DNA of 64,000 bases from QHXQ01 sp038322995 (lineage in GTDB: Bacteria; Acidobacteriota; Blastocatellia; Pyrinomonadales; Pyrinomonadaceae): contig JBBQGM010000012.1 in assembly GCA_038322995.1 (NCBI GenBank), positions 1 to 64,000 of the forward strand. Direction: 5' to 3'. This document shows positions 9,236 through 19,669 of this stretch, one piece after another. Position numbers and translations under genes: made by a program. The first letter of the stretch is position 1. Each line of letters begins with the position of its first letter. The notes below the pieces were generated by a model. That model was not told the DNA's origin. It was given only the letters and a program-made list of their open reading frames with translations, and searched no databases.

Positions 9236-9478
9236 ATGAGCCAACCACAAAGAAGTAGCGCGCCGGAGACATGCGCGTTGTGCGCGGGGACGGGCAAACG
9301 CTCGTTCGCCGGCGGCTACGCGGTCTCGTGTCTGGTCTGCGGCGGCAAGGGCAAGGTCTTAGTGATGCAGCCCGCAACCCAATGCCAGCAATGTGCTGGC
9401 TCGGGCCGACGTAACCCAACTAATGCGTGTCTGATGTGCGCCGGCACAGGCTGGGCACATGCCGTCGGGTCAAGATAA
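9236..9478 (+). CDS. stand-alone DnaJ-type CxxCxGxG zinc-binding protein
   Basis: An 80-residue protein made almost entirely of four CxxCxGxG motifs: CALCAGTG, CLVCGGKG, CQQCAGSG and CLMCAGTG. In DnaJ/Hsp40 this cysteine-rich module binds two zinc ions and helps hold unfolded protein; here there is no J domain or C-terminal substrate domain. Small free-standing proteins of this kind occur in many genomes, some linked to thiol chemistry or assembly of other proteins. It may help folding or bind a partner. The next gene is rpoZ, 54 bases downstream, but each seems to have its own ribosome signals. Confidence 0.7.
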   Translation: MSQPQRSSAPETCALCAGTGKRSFAGGYAVSCLVCGGKGKVLVMQPATQCQQCAGSGRRNPTNACLMCAGTGWAHAVGSR

Positions 9479-9532
9479 AGCGGGCCACGTGCCTGATAGC
9501 ACACCAAGCTAATGCGGGAGTTGAACTAACTT

Positions 9533-9790
9533 ATGATTGAGACAGAGCTAACGACCAGCAACGACAACGGCGCGGATGACACCCTACGGTCGAAGACCGA
9601 ATCACGGTTTCGCCTTATCATCGTGGCTTCTTTAAGAGCCAAGCAACTCCAGCGCGGCGCACACCCACGAATCGAAGCTGACGCGCAACGCCGCAGGAAC
9701 ACTAGCATCGCCCTCGAAGAGGTCAGACAGGGACTCGTGCCGTTTACGCTCACCCATAAAGTACCGGAAAAAAAAGCCGATAACACCTAA
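9533..9790 (+). CDS. rpoZ: DNA-directed RNA polymerase omega subunit
   Basis: An 85-residue protein. The conserved omega core is visible at about 25-70: SRFRLIIVASLRAKQL, the RGAHPRI segment, then RNTSIALEEVRQGLV. Omega binds the beta-prime subunit and helps RNA polymerase assembly and, in many bacteria, its response to (p)ppGpp. GGGAG lies a suitable distance before ATG 9533. In many bacteria rpoZ follows gmk; here gmk is absent and the upstream neighbour is the zinc protein. The short length and partial divergence leave slight doubt. Confidence 0.82.
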   Translation: MIETELTTSNDNGADDTLRSKTESRFRLIIVASLRAKQLQRGAHPRIEADAQRRRNTSIALEEVRQGLVPFTLTHKVPEKKADNT

Positions 9791-9808
9791 GCAGCCAGCG
9801 CTAACAGA

Positions 9809-9853
9809 CATTGCTTCAGGGCTGCAAGGCGGCCATCCTAGCCTGAAGCAATG
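9809..9853. repeat. inverted repeat downstream of rpoZ
   Basis: CATTGCTTCAGG and CCTGAAGCAATG pair perfectly, extended by GCT/AGC with a one-base bulge, around a 16-base loop. It begins 19 bases after the rpoZ stop and could end or stabilise its message. There is no U-tract, so a Rho-independent terminator is only possible. Confidence 0.45.
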
Positions 9854-9992
9854 GGCCCCCAAGCCGCAACCGCTTTGTACGCCACCGCACGGCAGTGCTA
9901 CACTCCAACCTAATTTGCTGCGGGAAGGTTGTTCAGTTTCGCTAACTCCCATCTTTCCCGTCGTCGATTAACTTCCATCAAGGTAGTAGCTA

Positions 9993-10010
9993 AAAACTAA
10001 AGCTAGTTTT
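9993..10010. promoter_or_regulatory. AT-rich palindrome before the radical SAM gene
   Basis: AAAACTA-AAGC-TAGTTTT is a perfect 7-bp inverted repeat 25 bases before ATG 10035. It is too AT-rich for a strong terminator; an operator or a weak leader hairpin are the simplest readings. Confidence 0.3.
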
Positions 10011-10034
10011 ACCTGCGAGCATCGTCGAGGGACT

Positions 10035-11615
10035 ATGAAAATTCTACTGTACAACCCGGACAACGGGGTGACGCGCAACTTTATGCCGCATCTCTGGATG
10101 TTCCTGCTGCAAGCCTTGACCCCGCCGGAGCATGAGGTGTTGCTGATTGACGGTAACGCCCGCGCGATGAGCGATGCCGAACTGGTGGAGTTTGCGCGCG
10201 AGCAAAACATCGGCTTGGTCGGCATCGGCGCGATGACGCGGATGGTGGCGAAGGCTTATCGCGTCGCCGATGCGTTGCGCGCCGCCGGGATACCGGTCGT
10301 GATGGGCGGGCCGCACGTGACGGAAGTGCCGGATGAACCGTTGGGCCGCGCCGGCGGGCCGCGCCACGCCGATGCTATCGCGCTCGGCGAAGCTGACGAG
10401 ACATGGGCCACCATCGTCGCGGATGCGGCGCGCGGCGAACTCAAGGAAGTGTATGCGCCGGTTGATGAAAAGGGGAAAGAGCGCAAACCAAATCTCGCAC
10501 ACTACCCGGAGATTCCGTGGGAGAAGCTTGATCTCGAACAGTTCAACGCCGTGCCCCGTTTCCTGCAATCGCTGCTCTCGAAGATCGGGCCCGGCTGGGG
10601 CACGTTTCGCATCATCCCGATTGAGTCGGGGCGTGGCTGTCCTTACGGTTGCGAATTCTGCACCGTCACCGGCTTCTTCGGCGATTCGATCCGCTTTCGC
10701 ACGAATGAAAGCATCGTCGCCGAGTTGCTCAGTCTGAAGCAGCGGGCACGCGAAGAGGGCGGCCAGATCGCGGTCTTCTTCGTGGATGATAATTTTGCCA
10801 TCAACATCAAACGCACGAAGTCGCTCTTGCGCGACATCATCGCGGCCGGCGCGATAGTGCCGTGGATCGCGCAGATCAGCGCGAACCTGTTGCGCGATGA
10901 AGAACTGGCGGACTTGATCGCGGCGGCCGGTTGTCGCGTGATCTTCATCGGCATGGAGTCAATCGATGTCGCCAACCTGGCCGACATGAACAAGAGTTTC
11001 AATAAGCCGAGCGAGTACGCGCCCGTGCTCGAACGCCTCGCCAAGCGCGACATCTACGCGATCACTTCTTTCATCTTCGGCATGGATAACGATACGGTGG
11101 GCGTGGCCGACCGCACGCTCGCGCAGATCAAGCAATGGCCGCCGGGCTTGCCCGTCTTCGGGCAACTCACGCCGTTCCCGGCCACGCCGCTCTACGACCG
11201 GCTGGCCGCAGCGGGACGGCTGACTCGCCCCACCCACTGGCTCGACTTCGCGCCCTATCAGATGGCCCACACGCCGCTGAAGATGACGATCCCGGAAGCG
11301 CATGCGGAACTCAATCACGCATGGCAAGCTTCTTACAGTCCAGAACGGATCGCCGAGGCGCTCGCTTCGATCAGTCACAAGTCGGTCGGCTGGCGCATCT
11401 TTCATTTCATTCTGCGGCTCTCGTTTCGCAGTATTTATTTTCCGCAGACCACCAAACGCGCGTGGCTCAAAGTCGTCTGGCAGAATCGGCGCACCGTCGC
11501 CGGGTTGACGAAGGAATTCTTTATCGATCTGCGCGCGGCGAAAAAGAAGAAGAAACTAAGCGTCGGCAGCGCGGCGGAGTCGGACGTGGTCATGAGTAAG
11601 CAGAAAGCTGCATGA
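10035..11615 (+). CDS. B12-binding-domain radical SAM enzyme
   Basis: A 526-residue protein. Residues 1-150 look like a cobalamin-binding Rossmann domain (ILLYNPDNG start, VGIGAMT, VVMGGPHVT). The radical SAM domain follows, with its [4Fe-4S] cysteines C202, C206 and C209 in RGCPYGCEFC. Downstream are the family features FFVDDNF, IFIGMES and GQLTPFPATPLYDRL. The C-terminus ends in a basic lysine-rich tail. Members of this class (BchE, HpnP, HpnR and many uncharacterised) carry out methylations or cyclisations using a 5'-deoxyadenosyl radical and B12. No hopanoid or chlorophyll gene is nearby, so the substrate stays open. A short GAGGG lies before the ATG. Confidence 0.85.
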   Translation: MKILLYNPDNGVTRNFMPHLWMFLLQALTPPEHEVLLIDGNARAMSDAELVEFAREQNIGLVGIGAMTRMVAKAYRVADALRAAGIPVVMGGPHVTEVPDEPLGRAGGPRHADAIALGEADETWATIVADAARGELKEVYAPVDEKGKERKPNLAHYPEIPWEKLDLEQFNAVPRFLQSLLSKIGPGWGTFRIIPIESGRGCPYGCEFCTVTGFFGDSIRFRTNESIVAELLSLKQRAREEGGQIAVFFVDDNFAINIKRTKSLLRDIIAAGAIVPWIAQISANLLRDEELADLIAAAGCRVIFIGMESIDVANLADMNKSFNKPSEYAPVLERLAKRDIYAITSFIFGMDNDTVGVADRTLAQIKQWPPGLPVFGQLTPFPATPLYDRLAAAGRLTRPTHWLDFAPYQMAHTPLKMTIPEAHAELNHAWQASYSPERIAEALASISHKSVGWRIFHFILRLSFRSIYFPQTTKRAWLKVVWQNRRTVAGLTKEFFIDLRAAKKKKKLSVGSAAESDVVMSKQKAA

Positions 11616-11649
11616 ACTAACGCAACACTTTCATCACCGGCACCGTAAT

Positions 11650-11682
11650 ATCGGCGCGCACTGTTAAGAGTAGCGCGCCGAT
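11650..11682 (+). terminator. Rho-independent terminator after the radical SAM gene
   Basis: ATCGGCGCGC (11650-11659) pairs with GCGCGCCGAT (11673-11682) across a 13-base loop, followed by GTTTTGTCTG. It lies 34 bases past the stop codon and 80 bases before the kinase gene. Confidence 0.65.
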
Positions 11683-11763
11683 GTTTTGTCTGATCTTGCG
11701 GGCCCGGCTCATTAGGTCATTTAGCAGACAGGATGTGTTCGTTTGCGCTAGGATGGCGGCACG

Positions 11764-13878
<2,115 letters not shown>

Positions 13879-13989
13879 CTCGCCCGCTGCGTTTTGTGCG
13901 CCCGCATGGCACACGTTATGCTGCTGCCTGGCCCGCCGCCTGTGCCCGCGCCAAAGCGCGCAACGAAAACCGAGTTCGCACCAAATAAT

Positions 13990-16782
13990 ATGAGCTTGCC
14001 AAAACTTGCAATGTCTTTCTTGGTGGCGCTCGCGCTGCTCCACGCTTGTCCAGCACGGGCGCAAGACGCACCGGCGCGGGCACGCACACGCCAGCCCGCC
14101 GTGCGGAAAGTGGCTCCCCCCGATTGGCTTACTGAACCGCCGCAAGCGCCCGCGCCGCAAGACGCTTACGTTGCAGATGAGTTGCTGGTGCAGTTCGCCG
14201 ACGCGCACGCGCGCCAAGCGGCGCGGACGTTCAACGCGCAAATGGGCGCGACGGTGCTGCGCGAGTTCACCTTCGCCGCGTGGCAACACGTGCGCTTGCC
14301 GAAAGGCTTGAGCGTCGGCGCGGCACAGGCGCGCTACCGGGCGACACCCGGCGTCGTGGCCGCGCAACCGAACTACCGCTACACCGTGGCGGCGACGCCG
14401 AACGACGCGCTCTTCGCACAACAATACGGCCCGCAAAAGATTCAAGCGCCGCTCGCGTGGGACACCACGACGGGCAGCGCCGCAGTCGTCGTCGCCATCA
14501 TGGACACCGGCATCCGTTACACGCACGAAGACCTGGCCGCGAATATGTGGCGCAACCCCGGCGAGACGGGCACAGACGCGCAAGGACAGAACAAAGCTAC
14601 GAACGGCATCGACGATGACGACAACGGCTACGTGGATGATGTTTACGGCATCGACACCGCGAACAACGACAGCGATCCGACAGACGAGTACGGTCATGGC
14701 ACACACGTCGCCGGCATCGTCGGCGCGGTCGGCAACAATGGCGTCGGCGTCGCGGGCGCGAATTGGACAGTGCGTTTGATGGCGCTCAAGATATTCGACG
14801 CCGCCGGTGATGGCACGTCGGCGACAGTGATCGCGGCCTTCGACTACGTGGTAATGATGAAGCGGCGCGGCACGAACGTGCGCGTGACGAACAACAGTTA
14901 CGGTGGCGCACCCGAAGCGCCCGCATTTGATCAAGCTTTGCGCGCCGCGTTCGATGCCGCCGGCCAAGCCGACATCCTCAACGCCTGCGCCGCCGGCAAC
15001 GGTAACTCGAACAACGACGCCGCTGCGTTCTATCCCGCAAGCTATGATCTGCCCTCCATCATCTCGGTCGCCGCCTCGGACTCGGCGGACGCCCGCGCCG
15101 GCTTCTCGAACTACGGCGCGACGACGGTCGATCTGGCCGCGCCCGGCGTGAGTATTTTAAGCACGATCAATAGCTCTAATTCGGCCTACGGTAATCTGAG
15201 CGGCACGTCGATGGCCTCGCCGCTGGTCGCGGGCGCGGCGGCCCTCCTCGCGGCGCACGACGGCACGATGAGTGCGCTCGCCATCAAAGCGGCCTTGATG
15301 AATTCCGTGGACGTGCTGCCGCAGTGGACTGGACTTGTCGTCACGAACGGCCGGATGAACGTCGCCCGCGCGCTGCAAACGGCCATCACCTGTGCCTACA
15401 GCGCGACGCCAACAAGTGCGCTGTTCATCGAGAGCGGCGGCAATGGCAGCGTGAGCGTGACCGCGCAAACGGGTTGCAACTGGGGCGCGACGAGCAACGC
15501 GAGTTGGCTCACGATCAACGCGGGCGCATACGGTTACGGCAATGGCGTGGTGAGTTACACCGTCGCCGCCAACGCGGGCGCGGCGCGCACCGGTACGCTC
15601 GTCGTGGCGGATCAGATCATCACTGTCTCGCAGGCCGCGGGCGCACCGCCGCCCAACCCGACGCCCACGCCCGCTACCGCCGGTCAAGTTTTGATCAGCG
15701 AGTTTCGCATCGACGGCCCCAACGGCTCCGATGATGAGTTCGTCGAGCTTTACAACAACACCGATCAGCCTTTGAGCGTGCAAGCAGCCGACGCTTCGAC
15801 CGGCTGGGCGCTCGTCTCCGCCACCGATGCGGGCGGCGCGCTTGCCGCACTCTGCGTCATCCCGAACGGCACGACTATCGCCGCGCATGGGCACTATCTC
15901 TACACAACCGCGCGCGGCTCCAGCCTGCTCACTTACGGCGGCCCGAACCAGGCCGCGGGCGACGCGACGGGGCGCGGCATCTATGCCCAAACACCCGCGC
16001 AGCCGTTCGCTGGTCTCGCCCTCTTTCGCTCGGCCGAGCCGTTGAACTGGACAGCCGTGAACCAACTCGACGCCGTCGGCGGCACGCAGGCCGCCGCGCT
16101 CTTGCGCGAAGGCGCGGGCGTGGCGCAAAACTTCGACTTCGTCTCGGACGCGCAATACAGTTGGGTGCGCAAGCTCACGACCGGCGTGCCGCAGGACACG
16201 AACGACAACGCGCAGGACTTCGCGCTTGTCTCGACGAAGGGCGGATTGCTCGGCGGCATACCCACAACTTTAGGCGCGCCGGGGCCGGAGAACGCGCAGA
16301 GTCCCATCCAACGCAACGCGCAACTCAAAGCCTCGCTCATCGACGCGGGCGCGGCCTCCACAGCCGCGCCGAATCGCGTGCGCGACACGACAGTCAACGT
16401 GTGCGGCGGCCCGAACTGCGCGCTCGGCACGCTCACCATCCGGCGCAAGTTCACGAACAAGACCGGCGCGCCCGTCACCCGTTTGCGCTTCCGCATCGTG
16501 GACATCACGACCGCGCCTGCGCCGGCGGGCACGGCCGATCTACGCGCGCTCACATCAGCGGACGCGAGTGTGCTGACAAGCGGCGGCGCGAGCGTCAGCG
16601 TCAAAGGCACGACCCTCGAACAACCGCCGACGCAGCTCCTCGGCGGTGGTCTCAACACGACTTATACGGTCGCGCTCGGCGGCACGCTCGCGCCCAACGC
16701 GCCCATCAACGTGCAATTCGTTCTCGGCGTGCAGCAAGGCGGCGGCTTCCGCTTCCTCATCAATGTCGAGGCGCTGCCGTAA
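13990..16782 (+). CDS. secreted subtilisin-family (S8) protease with BACON and lamin-tail domains
   Basis: A 930-residue exported protease. ATG 13990 gives a typical signal peptide ending near ARAQD (about 23), so the longer upstream frame is discounted. A prodomain-like region follows (about 50-125). The S8 catalytic triad is intact: Asp172 in IMDTG, His236 in GHGTHVAG and Ser407 in GTSMASP. Residues about 475-555 match a BACON domain (CNWGATSNASWLTI, then an ITVSQA ending), and about 560-700 a lamin-tail-like domain (VLISEFRIDGP, DEFVELYNN). The last 200 residues are beta-rich. BACON and lamin-tail domains usually bind sugars or protein surfaces, so this is probably a cell-surface or secreted degradative protease. 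Confidence 0.9.
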   Translation: MSLPKLAMSFLVALALLHACPARAQDAPARARTRQPAVRKVAPPDWLTEPPQAPAPQDAYVADELLVQFADAHARQAARTFNAQMGATVLREFTFAAWQHVRLPKGLSVGAAQARYRATPGVVAAQPNYRYTVAATPNDALFAQQYGPQKIQAPLAWDTTTGSAAVVVAIMDTGIRYTHEDLAANMWRNPGETGTDAQGQNKATNGIDDDDNGYVDDVYGIDTANNDSDPTDEYGHGTHVAGIVGAVGNNGVGVAGANWTVRLMALKIFDAAGDGTSATVIAAFDYVVMMKRRGTNVRVTNNSYGGAPEAPAFDQALRAAFDAAGQADILNACAAGNGNSNNDAAAFYPASYDLPSIISVAASDSADARAGFSNYGATTVDLAAPGVSILSTINSSNSAYGNLSGTSMASPLVAGAAALLAAHDGTMSALAIKAALMNSVDVLPQWTGLVVTNGRMNVARALQTAITCAYSATPTSALFIESGGNGSVSVTAQTGCNWGATSNASWLTINAGAYGYGNGVVSYTVAANAGAARTGTLVVADQIITVSQAAGAPPPNPTPTPATAGQVLISEFRIDGPNGSDDEFVELYNNTDQPLSVQAADASTGWALVSATDAGGALAALCVIPNGTTIAAHGHYLYTTARGSSLLTYGGPNQAAGDATGRGIYAQTPAQPFAGLALFRSAEPLNWTAVNQLDAVGGTQAAALLREGAGVAQNFDFVSDAQYSWVRKLTTGVPQDTNDNAQDFALVSTKGGLLGGIPTTLGAPGPENAQSPIQRNAQLKASLIDAGAASTAAPNRVRDTTVNVCGGPNCALGTLTIRRKFTNKTGAPVTRLRFRIVDITTAPAPAGTADLRALTSADASVLTSGGASVSVKGTTLEQPPTQLLGGGLNTTYTVALGGTLAPNAPINVQFVLGVQQGGGFRFLINVEALP

Positions 16783-16889
16783 AACCCGCTCCTATATTTG
16801 GCTATTAAGCGCCGCCGTTTGAGACTTCGGCCGCGAGCAGCTACACTGTGGGGTTTGAACCGCAGAGGAATTTTTGTGTAGAGGTCACT

Positions 16890-17909
16890 ATGAGTACGCA
16901 GACAAATTTTGAGCAGTTGCTTCAGGCGCACGACGAAGCCGCGTGGGCGCGCGTCGGGCCTGAATTGTTGCCCGCCAGCCACGAAGTTGATCGCATCGCG
17001 ACGCAAATCTGGTTCGCCTTCTTCCCGCTCGCGCTCTGGCGCGCACTAACAACCGCCGCCGATCCGGCGCGGCTCGCGCAGAAGCTATTGCTGCAAGGCA
17101 AATATTATCTAAAGGATCAGATCGACACATCGCACACCTTTCTCTACGGGCATCGCTTCTGGCCCGAGGTCAAAGCCGCAACGGTCGCGCACGCAGAGAA
17201 TTTCCCAGCGGCGGACAAGCTATCGCTCGCTGAACAAATATGCGCTGTCGCTCGCTCCGTTGCCGTCGCGCGCAAGGTGGACGAGTCGCTGCTTGTCGGC
17301 ATCACGGCGGTAGCGTTTATGACCGTGCAACAAGTAGGCTTGACTGCATTCAAAGCGACGCCGGGCGCGTTCACACTCGATAAGCAACAAACACGCCAAT
17401 CGCCGGCGGATGTTTTGCGCACGCGCGCGAAGGACGATAGCCAGGGGCCGCTCGGTTTCCTGCGCACAACCGACAAGCGTTGGACGGTGATCTGGGATGA
17501 GCACAACCCGGCCGCGCGCTTTACGATGGTCACGGGGCAGGAGGTCGCATCGGCCGCCGCCACCGACAAGCGCGACTGGTGGCAGACCGATCCGCGTTGC
17601 ACGATCAACGAGGGGCCGATCCCCGTGCAATGTCGCTCGGCTTCGTGCGGCACGTGCTGGGTCGGCGTGCTCGGCGGCGCGGAGAAACTTTCGGCCGTGG
17701 CTACGCGCGAGCGCAAGGCGATGCAATTGTTCGGCTACGTGGAGACCGACGAGCCGCAGCCCCTCATCCGGCTCTCGTGTCAGGCCCAGGGCGCGGGCGC
17801 GGTCTCAATTGTGATTCCACCGTGGAACGGCGTCTTCGGCAAACACGTGCGCGCGCAGGCTGAAGGGGCACAACAGCAGCAGAGTGAGCCGGTCGAGGCG
17901 CATGCTTAA
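16890..17909 (+). CDS. 2Fe-2S ferredoxin-domain protein with unknown helical N-terminal domain
   Basis: A 339-residue protein. The C-terminal third is a plant-type 2Fe-2S domain: C248, C253 and C256 in CRSASCGTC and the fourth ligand C297 in LSCQA. The first 200 residues are largely helical, with several aromatic residues (FAFFPLALW, HTFLYGHRFW), and match nothing I know. GAGGT lies just before ATG 16890. No reductase or oxygenase domain is fused. It starts a tight same-strand run with the next two genes (gaps of 29 and 27 bases), which suggests one operon. A redox or electron-transfer role is likely from the cluster motif; the partner is unknown. Confidence 0.78.
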   Translation: MSTQTNFEQLLQAHDEAAWARVGPELLPASHEVDRIATQIWFAFFPLALWRALTTAADPARLAQKLLLQGKYYLKDQIDTSHTFLYGHRFWPEVKAATVAHAENFPAADKLSLAEQICAVARSVAVARKVDESLLVGITAVAFMTVQQVGLTAFKATPGAFTLDKQQTRQSPADVLRTRAKDDSQGPLGFLRTTDKRWTVIWDEHNPAARFTMVTGQEVASAAATDKRDWWQTDPRCTINEGPIPVQCRSASCGTCWVGVLGGAEKLSAVATRERKAMQLFGYVETDEPQPLIRLSCQAQGAGAVSIVIPPWNGVFGKHVRAQAEGAQQQQSEPVEAHA

Positions 17910-17938
17910 CGACGGGCGCGTTAGCGGGTTAATTAATC

Positions 17939-18490
17939 ATGGCGAAGGTAGAGACAAACGCTCCGCCCGTTAGCGCGCAAGAACCACCGCCGCTCGTGCG
18001 TGATGCGCGCGGCGCGGTCGGGCCGGGCGCGTTAGCCGACGTGATCGAGTGGTTTCTCGACCACGACCGCCGGGTGAACATGATCCGGCATCCCAAGCTC
18101 GAAGCGGTCTTTCAATGGAAGCAGGCGACGGGGCGCGCAGCAGGCGAAGCGGTTTATAACTTCGACAACGCGGAAGCGCGGCTCGCCGTCGGCATCGTGC
18201 AAGCCGTCATGGCGCACGCGGACGAAGGCGCGCTGCACCAGTGGATCAGTCAATTGCTGAACGCGCTCGAAGAAGCGACGCGCACGAATGAAGAGCTCGC
18301 GCAGGCTTATCAACTCGACGCGGGCGCAGACTCGACCGTCGCGGAAGCGGCCAAGATTCCGACCGCGCGCGGGCGCGAAGTTTATCTGACTTGCTGTTGG
18401 CTCGAAGCGCTCTGCACCGCCGAATTGCGCGTGCTCGGTTGGGTCTATCAGCAGCTTTACGGCCGCGCTTTTCAGCCCGGCAATTTTTAA
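17939..18490 (+). CDS. hypothetical protein in the 2Fe-2S operon
   Basis: A 183-residue soluble, mainly helical protein with an acidic middle and no signal peptide or membrane helix. Residues about 25-60 (ADVIEWFLDHDRRVNMIRHP) and a late Cys pair (TCCWLEALC near 155) are its most distinct features. I do not recognise a family. Its start lies 29 bases after the 2Fe-2S gene and the next gene follows after 27 bases, so it is probably co-expressed with both and may be a partner of the iron-sulfur protein. Confidence 0.7.
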   Translation: MAKVETNAPPVSAQEPPPLVRDARGAVGPGALADVIEWFLDHDRRVNMIRHPKLEAVFQWKQATGRAAGEAVYNFDNAEARLAVGIVQAVMAHADEGALHQWISQLLNALEEATRTNEELAQAYQLDAGADSTVAEAAKIPTARGREVYLTCCWLEALCTAELRVLGWVYQQLYGRAFQPGNF

Positions 18491-18517
18491 TCGCCATGTA
18501 CGCAGAGGTTTGGACTC

Positions 18518-18787
18518 ATGCCCGAAAGACCGACTTATACGAATAACTCGCAGACCGTCGTGGTCGCGGCCGACGAATTCACGTTTGAGACCGTCGAGCA
18601 GGTGAACGGCCAGGCCACCGTCGTGCGCTTTCCCCTGCACAACCCGCAGGTGCGCCCCGGCGACGTGCTGCTCGTCCTCGCCGGCACGGACATACACTTC
18701 CACGGCATGATCGGCATCGTCAACGAAGACGGCTCCGCCATCGCCACCGACCGGCGCGGCTCGCTCTTGCCCGCGACCGTGCAATAG
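18518..18787 (+). CDS. small beta-rich hypothetical protein
   Basis: An 89-residue protein, last of the 2Fe-2S unit. AGAGG stands upstream of ATG 18518. The centre (VRPGDVLLVLAGTDIHFHGMIGIV) faintly resembles the strand pattern of S24/S26-type or cupin-like folds, but no catalytic Ser-Lys pair is visible. It has no export signal. I cannot name it. The heptamer hairpin that follows probably ends the transcript. Confidence 0.65.
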   Translation: MPERPTYTNNSQTVVVAADEFTFETVEQVNGQATVVRFPLHNPQVRPGDVLLVLAGTDIHFHGMIGIVNEDGSAIATDRRGSLLPATVQ

Positions 18788-18870
18788 ATTGCGGCCTGCG
18801 GACGCCTTAAATGCGGAATGCAGAAACAACTGTCTTTCGATCCGCAATCCGAAATCCGCATTCCGCAATC
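18787..18870. repeat. heptamer-phased inverted repeat between convergent genes
   Basis: The right arm (18842-18870) reads as four 7-base words, CCGCAAT, CCGAAAT, CCGCATT and CCGCAAT. The left side contains ATGCGGA, ATGCAGA and GATTGCGG, which pair with it; GATTGCGG (18787-18794) pairs exactly with 18863-18870. It sits between the ends of two convergent genes, touches both stop codons, and probably works as a two-way terminator. Confidence 0.7.
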
Positions 18871-19519
18871 AGCTCATCCACTGCTCGCGCTTGTCGTAGT
18901 ACACGGGTGAACCGGTCGGATGTATTTGCTTCCATTTCTTGTAGCGCACGAGCAGTCGTGCGTAGCGCACGTCGGATGATTTGAGCGTGCGGTGTGGAAT
19001 CTCTTGCAGGTAGCGTTCGACGCGCCACACGTTGCGCCGCGCGAAGCGCCAATCGTAATTCCCCAGTGCAGCTAAATTGCCGAGCCCGTAGCCGGTGATG
19101 CGCCCCGTCAGATCGACGTACGGATCGAAATAACTCCACGCGAGTTGGCGCAGGGTACGGAAGACGGGCCGGCGGCCGTGCAAGCCCCGGTCGCGCGAGC
19201 GGGCGACTGCGCCCCACAAGCCGTGCCGTTGAAACACAAAGACGACGTGGTCGAGTTTGTCCTGCGATTCGAGGCTCAGCAAGAGCGGCGGATAACCATG
19301 CTGTTCGAGGATGACGGCCGCCGCGAGCGCGGCTTCAAGACAGTGCGCCGCATTGTGCCGCAACACCGCGCGGAACGAGCGCAACGTCGCGCCGCCCGGT
19401 TCGCGATTGTACGGTAGCGCCGTCAGAAACCGCTGCACTTGCGCCGGTGTCCGGTACAGTTCGACGGTCTGCCACTCGCGGCGCGTGAAGGCCGCGCGCT
19501 CAGGTTTGGTGTCCGGCAT
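18869..19519 (-). CDS. transglutaminase-like uncharacterised protein
   Basis: A 216-residue soluble protein starting at ATG 19519 (an upstream in-frame ATG adds a low-complexity basic leader). The segment NAAHCLEAALAAAVIL with Cys60, followed by LDHVVFVF with His91 and acidic residues in FDPYVD, has the Cys-His-Asp order of transglutaminase-like folds. The rest is rich in Arg, Trp and Tyr (WSYFDPY, YDWRF, YKKWKQIHP) with a strongly conserved look. I believe it belongs to a widespread uncharacterised family. Cysteine-peptidase or cross-linking activity is only inferred from the fold pattern. It ends inside the heptamer hairpin shared with the convergent gene. Confidence 0.7.
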   Translation of the reverse strand: MPDTKPERAAFTRREWQTVELYRTPAQVQRFLTALPYNREPGGATLRSFRAVLRHNAAHCLEAALAAAVILEQHGYPPLLLSLESQDKLDHVVFVFQRHGLWGAVARSRDRGLHGRRPVFRTLRQLAWSYFDPYVDLTGRITGYGLGNLAALGNYDWRFARRNVWRVERYLQEIPHRTLKSSDVRYARLLVRYKKWKQIHPTGSPVYYDKREQWMS

Positions 19520-19669
19520 ACGTCGCCATCTTAGCGCGCTTTGCTTTTGCCTGCCGCTTTCTGCCCGTTGCCTTTCGCGTTTGTTAACGGTAAAGTGCCC
19601 CGCCATAATGTCAGGCGTACAACTCGCCGTTGCTTAAGCCACAAGACTGTTAAGGAGTCCGAACGTTAC

